Below are positions 48,340 through 59,176 of a stretch of DNA of 64,000 nucleotides, piece by piece. A program made the translations under genes and the position numbers. Source of the DNA: Trichoplusia ni. Lineage: Eukaryota > Arthropoda > Insecta > Lepidoptera > Noctuidae. The notes below the pieces were generated by a model. The model saw only the letters and a list, made by a program, of their open reading frames with translations, was not told the DNA's origin and did no database searches. The stretch is from the NCBI RefSeq assembly GCF_003590095.1, contig NC_039492.1:2232001-2296000 (forward strand), written 5' to 3'. The stretch's first letter is position 1. Each line of letters begins with the position of its first letter.

Positions 48340-49017
48340 TTAATAGTCAGTATTAGGCCCGCTGGGTTCAGTAATGAGCCCTACCTTTGCATCCGTGAAG
48401 CAATCACTACCGTATAAAGGTATTCATTGTCATGTCAGTTCATGGGCACTCGAGTATGAATTTGCATCACTTATGGTGGGACTACACGGTGGACTTTCCT
48501 TTGTTGTTTCTGTCAAAGTCTTGGTACAGAATTCTGTCAGCAACTTAGAATTTTCTGATACTTGTACTTACATTTTGCCTACCTTGTCCCATATCTTAAC
48601 TCTATTTATTAATGCGATCTTGTTTCTTCTCTTTTTCCTGTCAATTTCCAAAAATATATCTAGTCATTTAAACAATAATTGTTGAGGAATTAATTAATTC
48701 TTAAGTTGCCGAATTCTCTGGAAAGAAAATTTTGGCCTTCGCTCGTCTGTTTGGTTTTGTATCGAAATTCTATAATGTATCTTGTAGTTTGCCTTGCCCA
48801 AGTTTAAATCATGTTGACCCACCATTACATTCAATTCACCAAGGTTGCTATCAGTTTTTGGTTTATGGTCAGCTGATTTATCGTTGGCAGCATATTTAGC
48901 AGCATCAAAGTGGTTTTTATTAGTATTGTTATTGAAATCTGGATTTGTTTTAACTGTTTGTTTTTCTTTTGATTCTTCTTGCCCATTACTACTAATGGCA
49001 TCTTTACCTATATGAAT
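48340..49017 (-). pseudogene. Decayed protein-coding sequence, family unknown
   Basis: On the minus strand a 107-codon stop-free stretch (49017 to a TAA at 48694-48696) reads like real protein, rich in K, N, D, E and Q (QEESKEKQTVKTNPDFNN; ADHKPKTDSNLGELN; QNQTDERRPKFSFQRIRQ). The same frame continues with similar character (SKLLTEFCTKTLTETTKESP; GSDCFTDAKVGLITEPSGP) to 48340, interrupted by about six stops. It has no ATG near its start, so an ATG-based ORF search misses it. GTAAGTA at one apparent stop could be a donor. I recognise no domain. A plus-strand 103-codon frame at 48374-48685 is its antisense shadow. Confidence 0.4.
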
Positions 49018-49029
49018 TTACCGAGTGGA

Positions 49030-49095
49030 TAGATGTAATTTAAATTTTATTTTATTTATTTTTTATTTTATTTTATTTATTTAGTTTTTTTTTAG
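49030..49095. repeat. (TTTTA)n low-complexity tract
   Basis: TTTTATTTTATTTATTTTTT and similar runs extend for about 60 bp, immediately upstream (minus-strand sense) of the decayed frame. On the minus strand this is an A-rich run. Confidence 0.85.
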
Positions 49096-51834
49096 TTAAT
49101 CGGACCCATTATTTTTTTAAGGAATTACGGGTGTATTTTCTTTTGCCGTTTCCAAAAAAACAATTCAATCGCCCATGAGCCTCCCATCTAACTTATCATA
49201 AATAATAACTGCTGACATCTTAGAACCCCCAAAATATATGGGCGTTGCGTGCAGGACCGCCATATTTCTCTGTTTTATATTTTACAGGAGAATGGCTGCC
49301 ATTTATTTTGACCGTCCAATTTGTATGGCTTTGTTATTGATGCCAGGTATTTTTACACACTTGTTGTTCCCGTGTGTTGAATTCTGATAGCCAATCAATT
49401 TGGTGGTTGGAAATTGATTTTTAAGGTTGTACTCCGAAGTGAATTCGTATTTGTTTTGATTATTTTACTGTGAAACTTTTATTTTATATAGGTATTACTT
49501 AAACTTAAAAAGGATATTATCCTATTAAAATATTTAGACTCTTCTTTATCTAAAAAGACTTTTTGGTTAAATGTGATAAATTGCTAGTTGGACTTTAAAT
49601 ACCTTTTGACCAAAATTAAACTACTTACTTACTTTTGTCCCTTGATTAACTATTAGACATAAGACCACCACTCTATTAAAAATACTAAGTGTATGATAAA
49701 AAACATAACCAACGAGCACAAGTTTAATAATTTTAATATTTGCACCCAACTTTTTCAATTTCATCCGAACGCCAAGTTTTATAAGAACCGTTCCCATAAT
49801 CGACCATTCATCGACTTATTAGTTTATCTTAAACATCTAAGTTCTTGCTTACATAATATCTTTCGGTTTCTTTTATAAAGATATTACTTAGTTTCCTTTT
49901 ATCTTTCATCTAAAGTTTTCTTTTACCGACCCGTTGTTTTTTAGGTTTATTTTCTGTTCTTGTCAGAATATGTAATTAGGCATAGTTTTAAATACGTTTT
50001 TGTTTTTACTTTTGTAATATTTATCTGCTTCCGATAAGGATGCCTCGAGAACCCATAATATTGAGTATATAAAATATATGCTGCTTCAATATTAAATAAA
50101 AAACCACACGTCTTCCCAAAACAGTATCGTCCTGTTCAAATTTAACAAACTTTTTTGTTATTATTATCTACGCAACAAAACTTAACACAAATCAACCAAT
50201 TAATATGATCATGTCATCATCTACGAAACCTCGGGTTAAACAACCTTTGGTTAAACATCCTACCATTAAAACAAGCAATCAAAATTCTTTCCCGTTACTA
50301 GCATCCTACAGAACACACACGACTGACTGCAAACACCCATTTTAAAGGCATTCTCGACATTAAACATTACTTTCCGAATTACTTCCTCAATATCAAAGAG
50401 TTTTTGAGAAATTCCCTTAACGGAATGACAAACATTTTGTTTGTGTAAACAATTCGATGATAGATTACATGAGTGTACGTGAAGCACATACGGGATTGGG
50501 TTAACTGGCGCCCAATGTTTTGTACCCCTGAACTTTTGCTGTTTTACTAAATTCAACTTTTTTGCTTAAGATATAAGGTTGCGTTTCTGATGAAGTGTAA
50601 AATATTCAAACTATTCTTTTGTGTTTTTCGATCGTTTTGATTTACAATTTTGTTTAATTGTAAACCGTGTTGAATTTGTGGGCTTTCGGTGCTCTATTCT
50701 AAATCTGCATCAATTTACTTCAGTTTTAATCCGACAGATATTAAAAAAGCAATGCATTTTGCACAACACTAGCTATCTCATTGACGCATCGCTATTTTAT
50801 CGTTTTGATACAATTTCAATTAGTTTCTAATAATAAAAGCTGGTATTATTGAAACTCATTCAAATTAGAGCAAGCCAAAAGAGGATTATGTTAAATCCTC
50901 TTCATTACGTATATTATTACAAAGTGAGCTGCTTTCTGTATCGAATCACCATAATATTGGTATTAAATGTTCATTCAATACGTCCGTTGATAAAACAATC
51001 GATTTTAATTAACTATTAATTGGAAATGATCGATTACAGAGTGCAGTTGTAATGTTTACTAACTCTTTGATGTGTGATTGAATTCTGAATTAAACCTTTT
51101 TACTATGTGTTATGGTTAATAATCGTTTGTATATATGAAATTTGCCTATAGTTGGCCTTTTATTCTATTATAGTCGCTGTGCGCGATTTCATTTTTTTTC
51201 TGATATTCCTAATTAAATATTTTAGTTTTTAATACTTCAAATTGTGAGTTAAAATATCGAATCTTGCTCCTAATATATGTTATATTGGTGCCTAGTATTG
51301 AAATTATATGTTCATAATATGCTGATAAAACGATTTTAACTAAACTTCAAAAATAAAATACTTAACACTTGCATTCCAACATTAAGAAACAAAACACATG
51401 TAAAAATCAAAATAATTAACATACTTACCTAAAATAAATCAAACAATTATAATCAAAACACTCACACAAATTCCCCAAATTGCACCAAAAGACCCCACTT
51501 TATCAAATGGAAATGCAAAAAGGCTCAACCCCAGAGGTTTTCAACCTTCTATAGATAAGGTTCGAACTAAACGAATTTATTCGGCGCCAGGGGATTAAAT
51601 ATTCCCCTACCGTACCACGGATGAATACCAGCATGAATATAAACTGATTTAAATATCGTTGTTTCAATATTTGTGGTCATTTTTTAAAGAATTATGTTAA
51701 GCTTGTTGATGAGGTTAACATAAGCGAAGGCTTTGACTGTGTCCTAGACGTCAAATACACTAGCTTTTAGAAAAAGGCCGATTTATTTTCAAGACATCTT
51801 TGAGTTTATCTAAACTATGAAGGCCTTTCTGGCA

Positions 51835-52065
51835 TGGATTTTCGTGCAGGTTTGATCCCCAAATGCAGGAAACTTAACAATCTGAGTTTTTGAAGTTATG
51901 TGTAACTTTGTTGATTATTTTTAGACACAACTTACAAATGAAAACGTACTACACATTAAGCCGAAATCTGGATTCCAAATATTGGCAACTGAAATCGCTA
52001 ACCCTCAGTGAGCAATCGTGGTGATCAAGGGTCAACCCTCTCTTATATTAGGATTTACAAGTAAA
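51835..52065 (+). mobile_element. tRNA-derived SINE, family D-like, degraded
   Basis: B-box-like CAGGTTTGATCCCCAAATGC is followed by AGTTATGTGTAACTTTGTTG, TTTTTAGACACAACTTACAA, GAAATCTGGATTCCAAATAT, TTGGCAACTGAAATCGCTAA, and GTGGTGATCAAGGGTCAACC then CTCTC. These blocks, in this order, match a common lepidopteran SINE from general knowledge. Confidence 0.6.
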
Positions 52066-52079
52066 GTTTTGTTTACAGT

Positions 52080-52125
52080 AAAACTATCTCTATCTATGTA
52101 TATACATATATCTATATAGTTCTTT
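52080..52125. repeat. TATC/TATA microsatellite-like tract
   Basis: CTATCTCTATCTATGTATAT, then ACATATATCTATATAG. It lies directly 3' of the SINE at 51835-52065 and may descend from its tail. Confidence 0.7.
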
Positions 52126-52670
52126 ACACAATTGAAAATAGTTTTATATCACGTGGGAATTGACACCGTCCCGCATTCCAATCCCTTAACTACGCCATCA
52201 ATAAAAAATTATTACCCAAAACCCGAACTTAGAAAAAATCATTCGAAAAGATAAAACAGATTTCGCCGAAGAAATATAACATGTTATGATTTATTTATAA
52301 CATTTTATTAAATAAATATAACATATAAATAACGGCGCGCGATCCATCACTGGCCGCGTTATATTTACAACCGGACGCCGTATCTTGTACTATACGGCTA
52401 TGAGTTACTTCATTCCAAGGTCAGAGAAGATTACTCTCAGAGGTGTTTTACGTAATAGAGCATGTGCCACGTAGATAGCTCTTTGCTGATTTGTGAATGG
52501 TTTGTTAGTATTGGGATTGTTGTGTTATTGCTAAATAGATGCTTTTAAAATGTGACCTTAATTAACTGATTCTTATATTGGATAAAGTATTTTTGGTCGT
52601 AGTCTAGTGAATTATATTTTTTATTTAATTCTTTATTTTCGTAATACAGATTTATAATTGTTTATGAAAC

Positions 52671-52765
52671 GGTTTACTCACGCGTATTTTATGGGATAGA
52701 ACGACTAGTTTCAGACCCATCCGGTGTTAGCTCGGCTTTATGACGCCGCGGCCGCGTCAGCATAT
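52671..52765 (+). mobile_element. MITE G, left-half copy
   Basis: CGGTTTACTCACGCGTATTT, GAACGACTAGTTTCAGACCC, then ATCCGGTGTTAGCTC and GCGGCCGCGTCAG. The GGTCCTTAATCATGAGC block is altered and the right end is missing. Confidence 0.6.
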
Positions 52766-52859
52766 ACGAAAACTATGCTCATTGCAAAAACAACTCATTG
52801 AATACGAGATGCTTCTCTACGCCGAAGAAAAAACAAAAAATTCAAGTCTTTTCTATAAA

Positions 52860-53277
52860 TTTTGGTAAGCAAAAGCCAGCTGGGCGACAATAGGGATGAA
52901 TGAAAGACATGTGCATGCAGCAGAGATGAGAATGTTAAGAGGAATGTGTGGTGTTACGAGAGCGGATAGAGTAAGAAATGAGTATGTAAGGGGAAGTTTG
53001 AAAGTGGCACCGGTTACAGACAAGCTATGTGGCAACCGGCTGTCATGGTATGGGCATGTTATGCGGAGGAATGAAAGTCATGTGGTGAAGAAGGTGTTGA
53101 GTATGGATGTGGATGGATATAGGGCGACCAAGGAAACGTTGGATGGATTGTGTGAAAGACGATATGGCTGCAAATAATGTTTCTTATGAGATGACGTCAG
53201 ACAGAAAGGTATGGAAGGAGAAGACATGTTGCGACCCCAAATAATAATTGGGATAAGAGCAGGGGAATGATGATGAA
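52860..53277 (+). mobile_element. RTE-type LINE fragment: ORF C-terminus plus 3' end
   Basis: The frame at 52896-53177 encodes EMRMLRGMCGVTRADRVRNE, then RLSWYGHVMRR and HVVKKVL, the conserved C-terminal block of RTE-like and related insect LINE reverse transcriptases. Near 53120 a frameshift moves the reading to another frame, which continues GRPRKRWMDCVKDDM and VWKEKTCCDPK to a TAA near 53243. The 3' UTR ends AATAATTGGGATAAGAGCAG and ATGATGATGA at about 53277. Everything upstream of about 52860 is lost, so it is a dead 5'-truncated copy. Confidence 0.85.
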
Positions 53278-54137
53278 GCAAAAGCCTAAATGTTCACATT
53301 TACATCGTTTATATCTATTTTTATAAAGCTAGTGATCTGCAATCACAGCAGATAAAAGGTAGTTAGTGTCTGTAGTGCACGGGATGACACCAATCTTCCA
53401 CTTTAAACCTAAATAGTGACGCTGCTTCTTGTGTTTTATTGGCACTCATACACGCAAATACATTTCAAGAAGTAAGTGATAGAAAATTCAATTCGTCATT
53501 CGATAATTTCGCATCCGTAAATAAGGAGATTTTAATGGTGATCAAAGAATTTTTTTTCGTACGCCTAATATCATAAGCTTCAAAGTCATACAGTAAAAAA
53601 AAGCTTACTAACCGACGCAATTTTACCAAGAAGTGAGATTAACCTTAATCGTCAACCCTAAGAGCATATTCACAGGGGGCGACATGTATTCAATATTTAT
53701 AGCTGAACATCATCCGATCGAAGGCTTATAAATGACTGGATATACAAAAGTCTTGTAAATCCCCAGCATGACCATTTAACATATAAATATAATATAATTA
53801 ATTGCAAAATCATGTTAATGGCGCTCGTTATCAAGACAGCAACGTCCTGTCGTTCGAAAAATTACAATTTTCCTTTTGTTTTTAACTTTGTGCCGTATAT
53901 ATTTAACTAGATGACAATAACGCCTCTATTCGCTAGTCTTAAGGTTGAAATTTGTAGTTCCTGTTGCTGTACAATTGGCTGAATAGTCCGGCAACTATTT
54001 GTAGCTGAAAGGTTGGATAGAATAACGGTTTTAAGGTTTGTTTGCACTATTTTTTTCCATCGTAACAAAAGAAGACTCTTTTTAACCGATATTGTGGGAC
54101 AAATGGTTAGAAATACATCCATCAAAGATCAAAGTAA

Positions 54138-54183
54138 GGGAGCAGGACGGTGCTATACGTACCTATACTGGCGTCTCGCTTTA
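54138..54183. repeat. Short hairpin repeat H, copy 7
   Basis: GGGAGCAGGACGGTGCTATA, CGTACCTATACTGGCGTCTC, then GCTTT. Core CGGTGCTATACG pairs loosely with the CTATACTGGCG side. An 88-codon plus-strand frame across it shows no family. Confidence 0.5.
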
Positions 54184-55160
54184 AAGGGCAAAAGTGCAGC
54201 TTTAAGAGTTCTTTTTAAATTGCTCGTCTGCTCGGCTCTTATAGAAAGGACCGAACATGCTTGTTATAGCAATTATTAATTATAATTCATATCGTTTGTA
54301 CTCATGTCGGTATGTAATGTATTCATATTTCTTTTAATTAATAACTGCTGAACCCTTAATTTTTTCTTAGCTATGTTGTATGCACGTACATTTTTTATTG
54401 TTAAGTGAATATTGAATAGCTTTAGGTACAGAAAGTTTTTATGCAACTTTTTGTTTCATTCCTAATAGTCAAAAAAGGAATTAAAAAAAAAAATCAAATA
54501 TATTTTCGAAATTTGATAACTGTCTCCAGATATATGGTTCTAAAATAGCTTCGTTATGGAGAGTAGCTTTTTGAGTTTTTGAGTTCAAATCGAAAAAAAA
54601 TATCAAAATCACCATTCTTTTAAATATTTCAATAATTTCAGTATTTATCATGGAACCTTCATCTACTTTGTCAAAACTGGTATACTCTTCAAAGCAATCA
54701 TGTTTTATGAGAACACCAGTATTAATTATTCGAGATTACTTTTTATACTAATTTCGTTGATCGTGAGAATGAAGCAGTTCATTATAAACGGGTTGCCTTG
54801 AATATAAAATGTATTTTCCTGTCAATTAAGCGCAATTAGAGGCTGTGGTGCAACTACGAATATGGTAAGATTGTATTTAATAAATTTAATGTCACTAATT
54901 CTAGGGATCCTTGAGAAACTGTTTAAAACTACAGTGTCGGCAAACACTTGCTACAAACAATAAAATCGTCTTGGTGTCTGTCTATCGAGGTCAAGATCAA
55001 TTTGCTTTATAAATAGATTCTGCTGAACGAATATAGACCTTATTGGCGTTGTCTTTGTAATTGTATCTGTATGGTAATGTGAGGTAAGAGCGATGGTGTA
55101 AAGTGGACTCTAAAAGGAGGTAGAGAAAATAAAACTAATTTCATGTCATTCAAATTTTGT

Positions 55161-55299
55161 TGAAATGAAATTACTTTTACGGATTTTATCATATTAGTAT
55201 GGTATCAGTCTGCCCGTGACCATGATACCTGCAGAGGTATCGAAACGTCGGGAACTAAAATTAAACCGCGATAAAATCCGTCAAATTAGTTTCATTTCA
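55161..55299. mobile_element. 139 bp inverted-repeat element (MITE)
   Basis: TGAAATGAAATTACTTTTAC then GGATTTTATC (55161-55190) is the inverse of 55270-55299 with three mismatches in 30. The interior has CATGATACCTGCAGAGGTAT then CGAAACGTCGGGA, a block I recognise as frequent in lepidopteran repeats. No target duplication was found. Confidence 0.7.
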
Positions 55300-55478
55300 A
55301 TGTCTAACATTCGCGTAAACCTATAATACCACTATTCAAATTTTAGTTGATCTCTAAGTTAGTAATTTATTCGTGTTATTCTAAACATGTACAATACTAA
55401 ATTTATATGTGTGACTATAGGTTATGAAGAAAAAAATATATTAGTAATTAATTTTAAAACTCTTTGTCTATCAAAAAT

Positions 55479-56227
55479 GGCTTATTGGACGATTCGCACG
55501 AAACGTGCGAATCGACTCCTTTAAAACATATTATTTTTTCTGTAGTCGATTCGCACGAATTTAATTTATTGGCGTGCGAATCGACACCCTCACAAATATG
55601 TAGTAGGCTATTCGCACACATATTGTTTTTTTATGAAATACAGTTAAGATAAAGTACCTACACTTGAGCGCAGAAGTAGTAAGGTCAAATATGTTTTACT
55701 CGTAATAGGTAGAAAATAAAAACACAATCTATAATCAACAATATCTGTATTAAAATTAAAACTTAGTACTAAAAATCTTCTAATCTCGAAGCTTAACCCG
55801 AGTGAGCGTGATAGCATATACATATATAACTTTCTCTTTCATTTTTTTCTTTAATTGGCGAATTTTGCGGTCATGTTTATATTGTTTTGTATTAGTAAAA
55901 ATGTAGATATGCCACGTTTTAAGTAATTATTATTATCACTTATTCCATACAGATTATATGTAATCTATATGTATAAATATCTGCTGTTTAAACTTCGATT
56001 ATTTTTTGTTTTTATTTCAGTGATGGCTGAATACGACTGTACTTTAATTTTTTTAAACCTTAAAATGAAATGTGTGCGAATAGCCTACTACATATTTGTG
56101 AGGGTGTCGATTCGCACGCCAATAAATTAAATTCGTGCGAATCGACTACAGAAAAAATAATATGTTTTAAAGGAGTCGATTCGCACGTTTCGTGCGAGTT
56201 AAATTCGTGCGAATCGTCCAATAAGCC
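55479..56227. mobile_element. 749 bp foldback element with 8 bp target duplication
   Basis: Left arm 55479-55621 and right arm 56070-56227 are inverted copies, identical except for 15 bp present only in the right arm. TCAAAAAT at 55471-55478 and 56228-56235 is the target duplication. Ends read GGCTTATTGGACGATTCGCA. Each arm holds two smaller hairpins built from ATTCGCACG/CGTGCGAAT. An 8 bp duplication with long arms suggests a hAT-, Merlin- or Mutator-like nonautonomous element; the class is undecided. The 448 bp interior has no coding frame. Two short ORFs in the arms (55464-55652 and 56070-56300) are spurious. Confidence 0.9.
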
Positions 56228-56523
56228 TCAAAAATGTTCCCATCAATGGTCGTTTAAACCAAAATACCTTTACATAAATCCTTGCATTATGTTATGTTAG
56301 TATTTTCTATAAACTGTAAATAACTTTAACACGAATACGTTAAGGCATGTTAACAATAAAACGACAATTATAGAAGCGGAGAAATTAACCATCATTAATA
56401 CCCATACCACCTTATTTAATGGTACTAAATGGTGTATAATATTCCATTACCAATGATTTTCGATCCCTGATCACGTGAGGTCAAAGCTATTATAACCTTT
56501 GAAAAAGGAGGTCCGTCGTCAAT

Positions 56524-56575
56524 GTGGGAGGGAGACACCAATAGACATTGTAGAGCGCTTTCTCGCTCCCACAAC
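56524..56575. repeat. Short hairpin repeat H, copy 8 (canonical arms)
   Basis: GTGGGAGGGAGA and TCTCGCTCCCAC pair with one mismatch in 12, around CACCAATAGACATTGTAGAG then CGCTT. The right flank is AACGGTTACAG. Confidence 0.75.
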
Positions 56576-56910
56576 GGTTACAGTCTGACTGAAGTTGATT
56601 GTAGTATAGGAGCCATACGGAACATGCATACGATATCGGATAACCGACATTAAGAATTAGGTGTATTATCGTTAATGATTGGTGAACGTTTTAGCGCTGA
56701 TATTAATACTTATGTTGGTTGACGTTCTGTATGCAATAAATACTTCGTAAGTTCTGTTGTTTTTAATTGTACATGAAATGGGAGGTCTATCGTAATGAGT
56801 TTGTAAGTCTGCGTTGGTGAACTTCAAAAGCGGGAGAAACTAATTTCGATATTTTGTTTGAAAAAGTACAGACGGTAGGTACCACGTTTTAAAGTAGGTA
56901 ATATATTATT

Positions 56911-57002
56911 GTGGGAACGTGACAGCGCACATCACGGCGTAGAGTGCTATCTCCTTCTTATCTCCAACACCCAAATCGCGTAGAGTGGTCTCCCTTCCAC
57001 AC
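56911..57002. repeat. Short hairpin repeat H, copy 9, with an extra half-unit
   Basis: GTGGGAACGTGACAGCGCAC, ATCACGGCGTAGAGTGCTAT, then CTCCTTCTTATCTCC form one unit. A second right half follows at once (AATCGCGTAGAGTGGTCTCC, then CTTCCAC), making a partial tandem. It lies 335 bp from copy 8. Confidence 0.65.
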
Positions 57003-57539
57003 TAATTTAGGTTTTAAATATATTTTTGTACGTCAACGTTTAAAAGTGCGGTTTTTGTACCGTTATTATCTGTTTTATGGGTCCAAATACAAACTTTGCT
57101 ATCACTAGTTAGGTATTACAACAGAATAAGTAGTAGATTAAATAAAAAATAAAGTTAAATCTAGACAAAGAGCCGAGAGCCAGCTATTTATAATCATATT
57201 AACATAAAAAGCTTTTCATTTCATTTAATCGTTTCACGCAAACGGAAATGCGGGCATCGCCTGTAAGTAATAAATAAATGCGTCAGGGGTGACTCTTTTG
57301 CATAATGAATAATTATCGTCACTGCATAGCCGACTACTTGCATTCCAACATTATTATATTCCCACTTTTATTGTAGAAAATATATTTTAATCTTCTGTCT
57401 CTTGGACTATCAAAGAGCATTTATTTCTACTTCATTTCGTTTCGATGGTCTATGTTGATATTACATCTGCATGTTTGTACTGATCTATACTGTTTATAAA
57501 GTTTTCCTGTATTTTCAATTTTCCCGAACAGTCTGATTT

Positions 57540-57715
57540 TTTGATATAGGTAGTTACGGTGTACGAAATAGAACACCTTCGAAAAGACTCGACCGATTCT
57601 CATGAAATTGCAAGAGCATTTTGCGTGGGTCTGAGAATAGGACATCTATATATTTCCTGGAACTAATTTGTATAGCAAAATAACGTTTGCTGGAACAGCT
57701 AATATTTAATATAAT
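57540..57715 (+). repeat. Dispersed repeat tail, possibly Helitron-like 3' end
   Basis: AAAAGACTCGACCGATTCTC, ATGAAATTGCAAGAGCATTT, TGCGTGGGTCTGAGAATAGG, and CAAAATAACGTTTGCTGGAA then CAGCTAATAT. The closing CTAAT fits the CTRRT of Helitron ends, but no hairpin or partner end was confirmed. A minus-strand 72-codon frame is a repeat translation. Confidence 0.4.
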
Positions 57716-59049
57716 TTTCTTTGTAAAAGAGTAATATATTATTTAATCCATTCTCTGCAACGTTCTATACTCGTATATATAATATAAATCTCTTGAAGAC
57801 GTTTCATCTCGTTGCCTCTGAGAAATGGTTGTAACGTGATCTAAACCATAGTGTACTTGTTTATTACTTCTGTTTTTATTTAAGGAGGTTGGTAACAGTT
57901 CTGACTTCTTAAATTATTCATTAAAACGAGAGGCATGAGCCGTTGATGAGCATGGCGAGGTCATAAAACATGCGAAATAATATCATCATCATCGTTTGTC
58001 AGATAACTGTTGAATCTTTTTGGGGATCAGCACTCTAAGGTTAAAAACTTAACCCTATATTACTAACAGTATGCTGACTGTTTTTCTATCTGTCAGTCAG
58101 TCTTTCACGAACAAATTAACTGAAACATTTAACCGAGAGTTGCATGAAGTAGGTAATAAATCTCGATACATGAAACGCAATTATAGCTAATTAAATCGGT
58201 AGTACTAATTAACCAATTTGATTTTGTTCATTAAGTGAAATAATTGGTTATTAAACGGTATGTACTTGATATTTAAAGCTTTTTTATGACTTTCAAGGGT
58301 TCAAGTGTTTTATATTGATACTAGATTTTGCTTAGGGATGTCATTTTTTTTATTTGATGCTCAAGATTCGAGATCACTTGTGTATTTTTTTAGTAGGTAT
58401 TGAAATAAATAATTGACGAAAAATATCGACGATCTGTAATAACATGTTGACGATAAAAGCGATCTTTTATCTTTAACAATATTAGGGTATTTTATTTTTA
58501 CCTTTATAATCTTGGACCTTATGGAATACCTCGTTTATGTACAATATTTTAAAAATGAAATAATGAACCCTATAAATCTTGATTTTGATCGTGATTTTTC
58601 TCAACAGTAGTTTTTTTTACTTTATCTGTGTCATACAAAAAAGGTCTTTTGGATGTAGTTTACTATTTCAACATAAAAACCTTATTTTTTTCACAGCATT
58701 AGAACTTCACTGAGCGGTATTTGAACTAACAATATACCATTTAGTTGCATTCTAAATCGACATGTTTACATTGACTTCTCAGTACGTGATAGACAGACAA
58801 ACAAACGTGTGAGAATAAATAATCAAATACAGATGTAGCCTTGAGTATTACTCATAATACTAGGAATATTTATTTAACATAGAAATATAATATTTACACA
58901 GGATAGTGATGTTTAAGATGACTAGTTTCAATAAAACTTATCCGAGCTATGACGCATAATATAATGACTCAAATTTGTTAATGAAAAAATAAAGCAAAGA
59001 GTTTTAATTATTTTAATCTCAGAGGTACAAAATAAGAAGGTGTTTTAAG
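57716..59049. other. No recognisable gene or repeat
   Basis: AT-rich. CTATCTGTCAGTCAGTCTTT near 58087 may be a scrap of repeat E, but too little remains to call. Confidence 0.4.
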
Positions 59050-59176
59050 AACGGTTTACTCACGCGGATTTATCGGGGATGCCCGACTAGTTCGGACCTA
59101 ACCGGAGTCCTTAATCATGAGCTGACGCGGCGGATTTGTCGCGTGCCGATTCCGATAAATACCTACGTGTGAGTAA
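59050..59176. mobile_element. MITE G, copy with both ends
   Basis: AACGGTTTACTCACGCGGAT then TTATCGGGG on the left is matched on the right by CCGATAAATACCTACGTGTG then AGTAA, the inverse with a 2-3 bp insertion and scattered changes. The interior is GTCCTTAATCATGAGCTGAC then GCGGCGGATTTGTCGCGTGC. The copies at 6236, 16648 and 52671 keep the left end only. Confidence 0.7.

Noticed and set aside
55464..56300. Two short frames with similar peptides rich in CESTP/DSHEFN
   Set aside because: They are the two inverted arms of the foldback element, each translated once. The similarity is DNA repeat, not protein homology.
13253..57002. Hairpin repeats as a CRISPR-like array or bacterial terminator
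   Set aside because: Copies are kilobases apart with irregular spacing and divergent sequence, and the genome is clearly eukaryotic.
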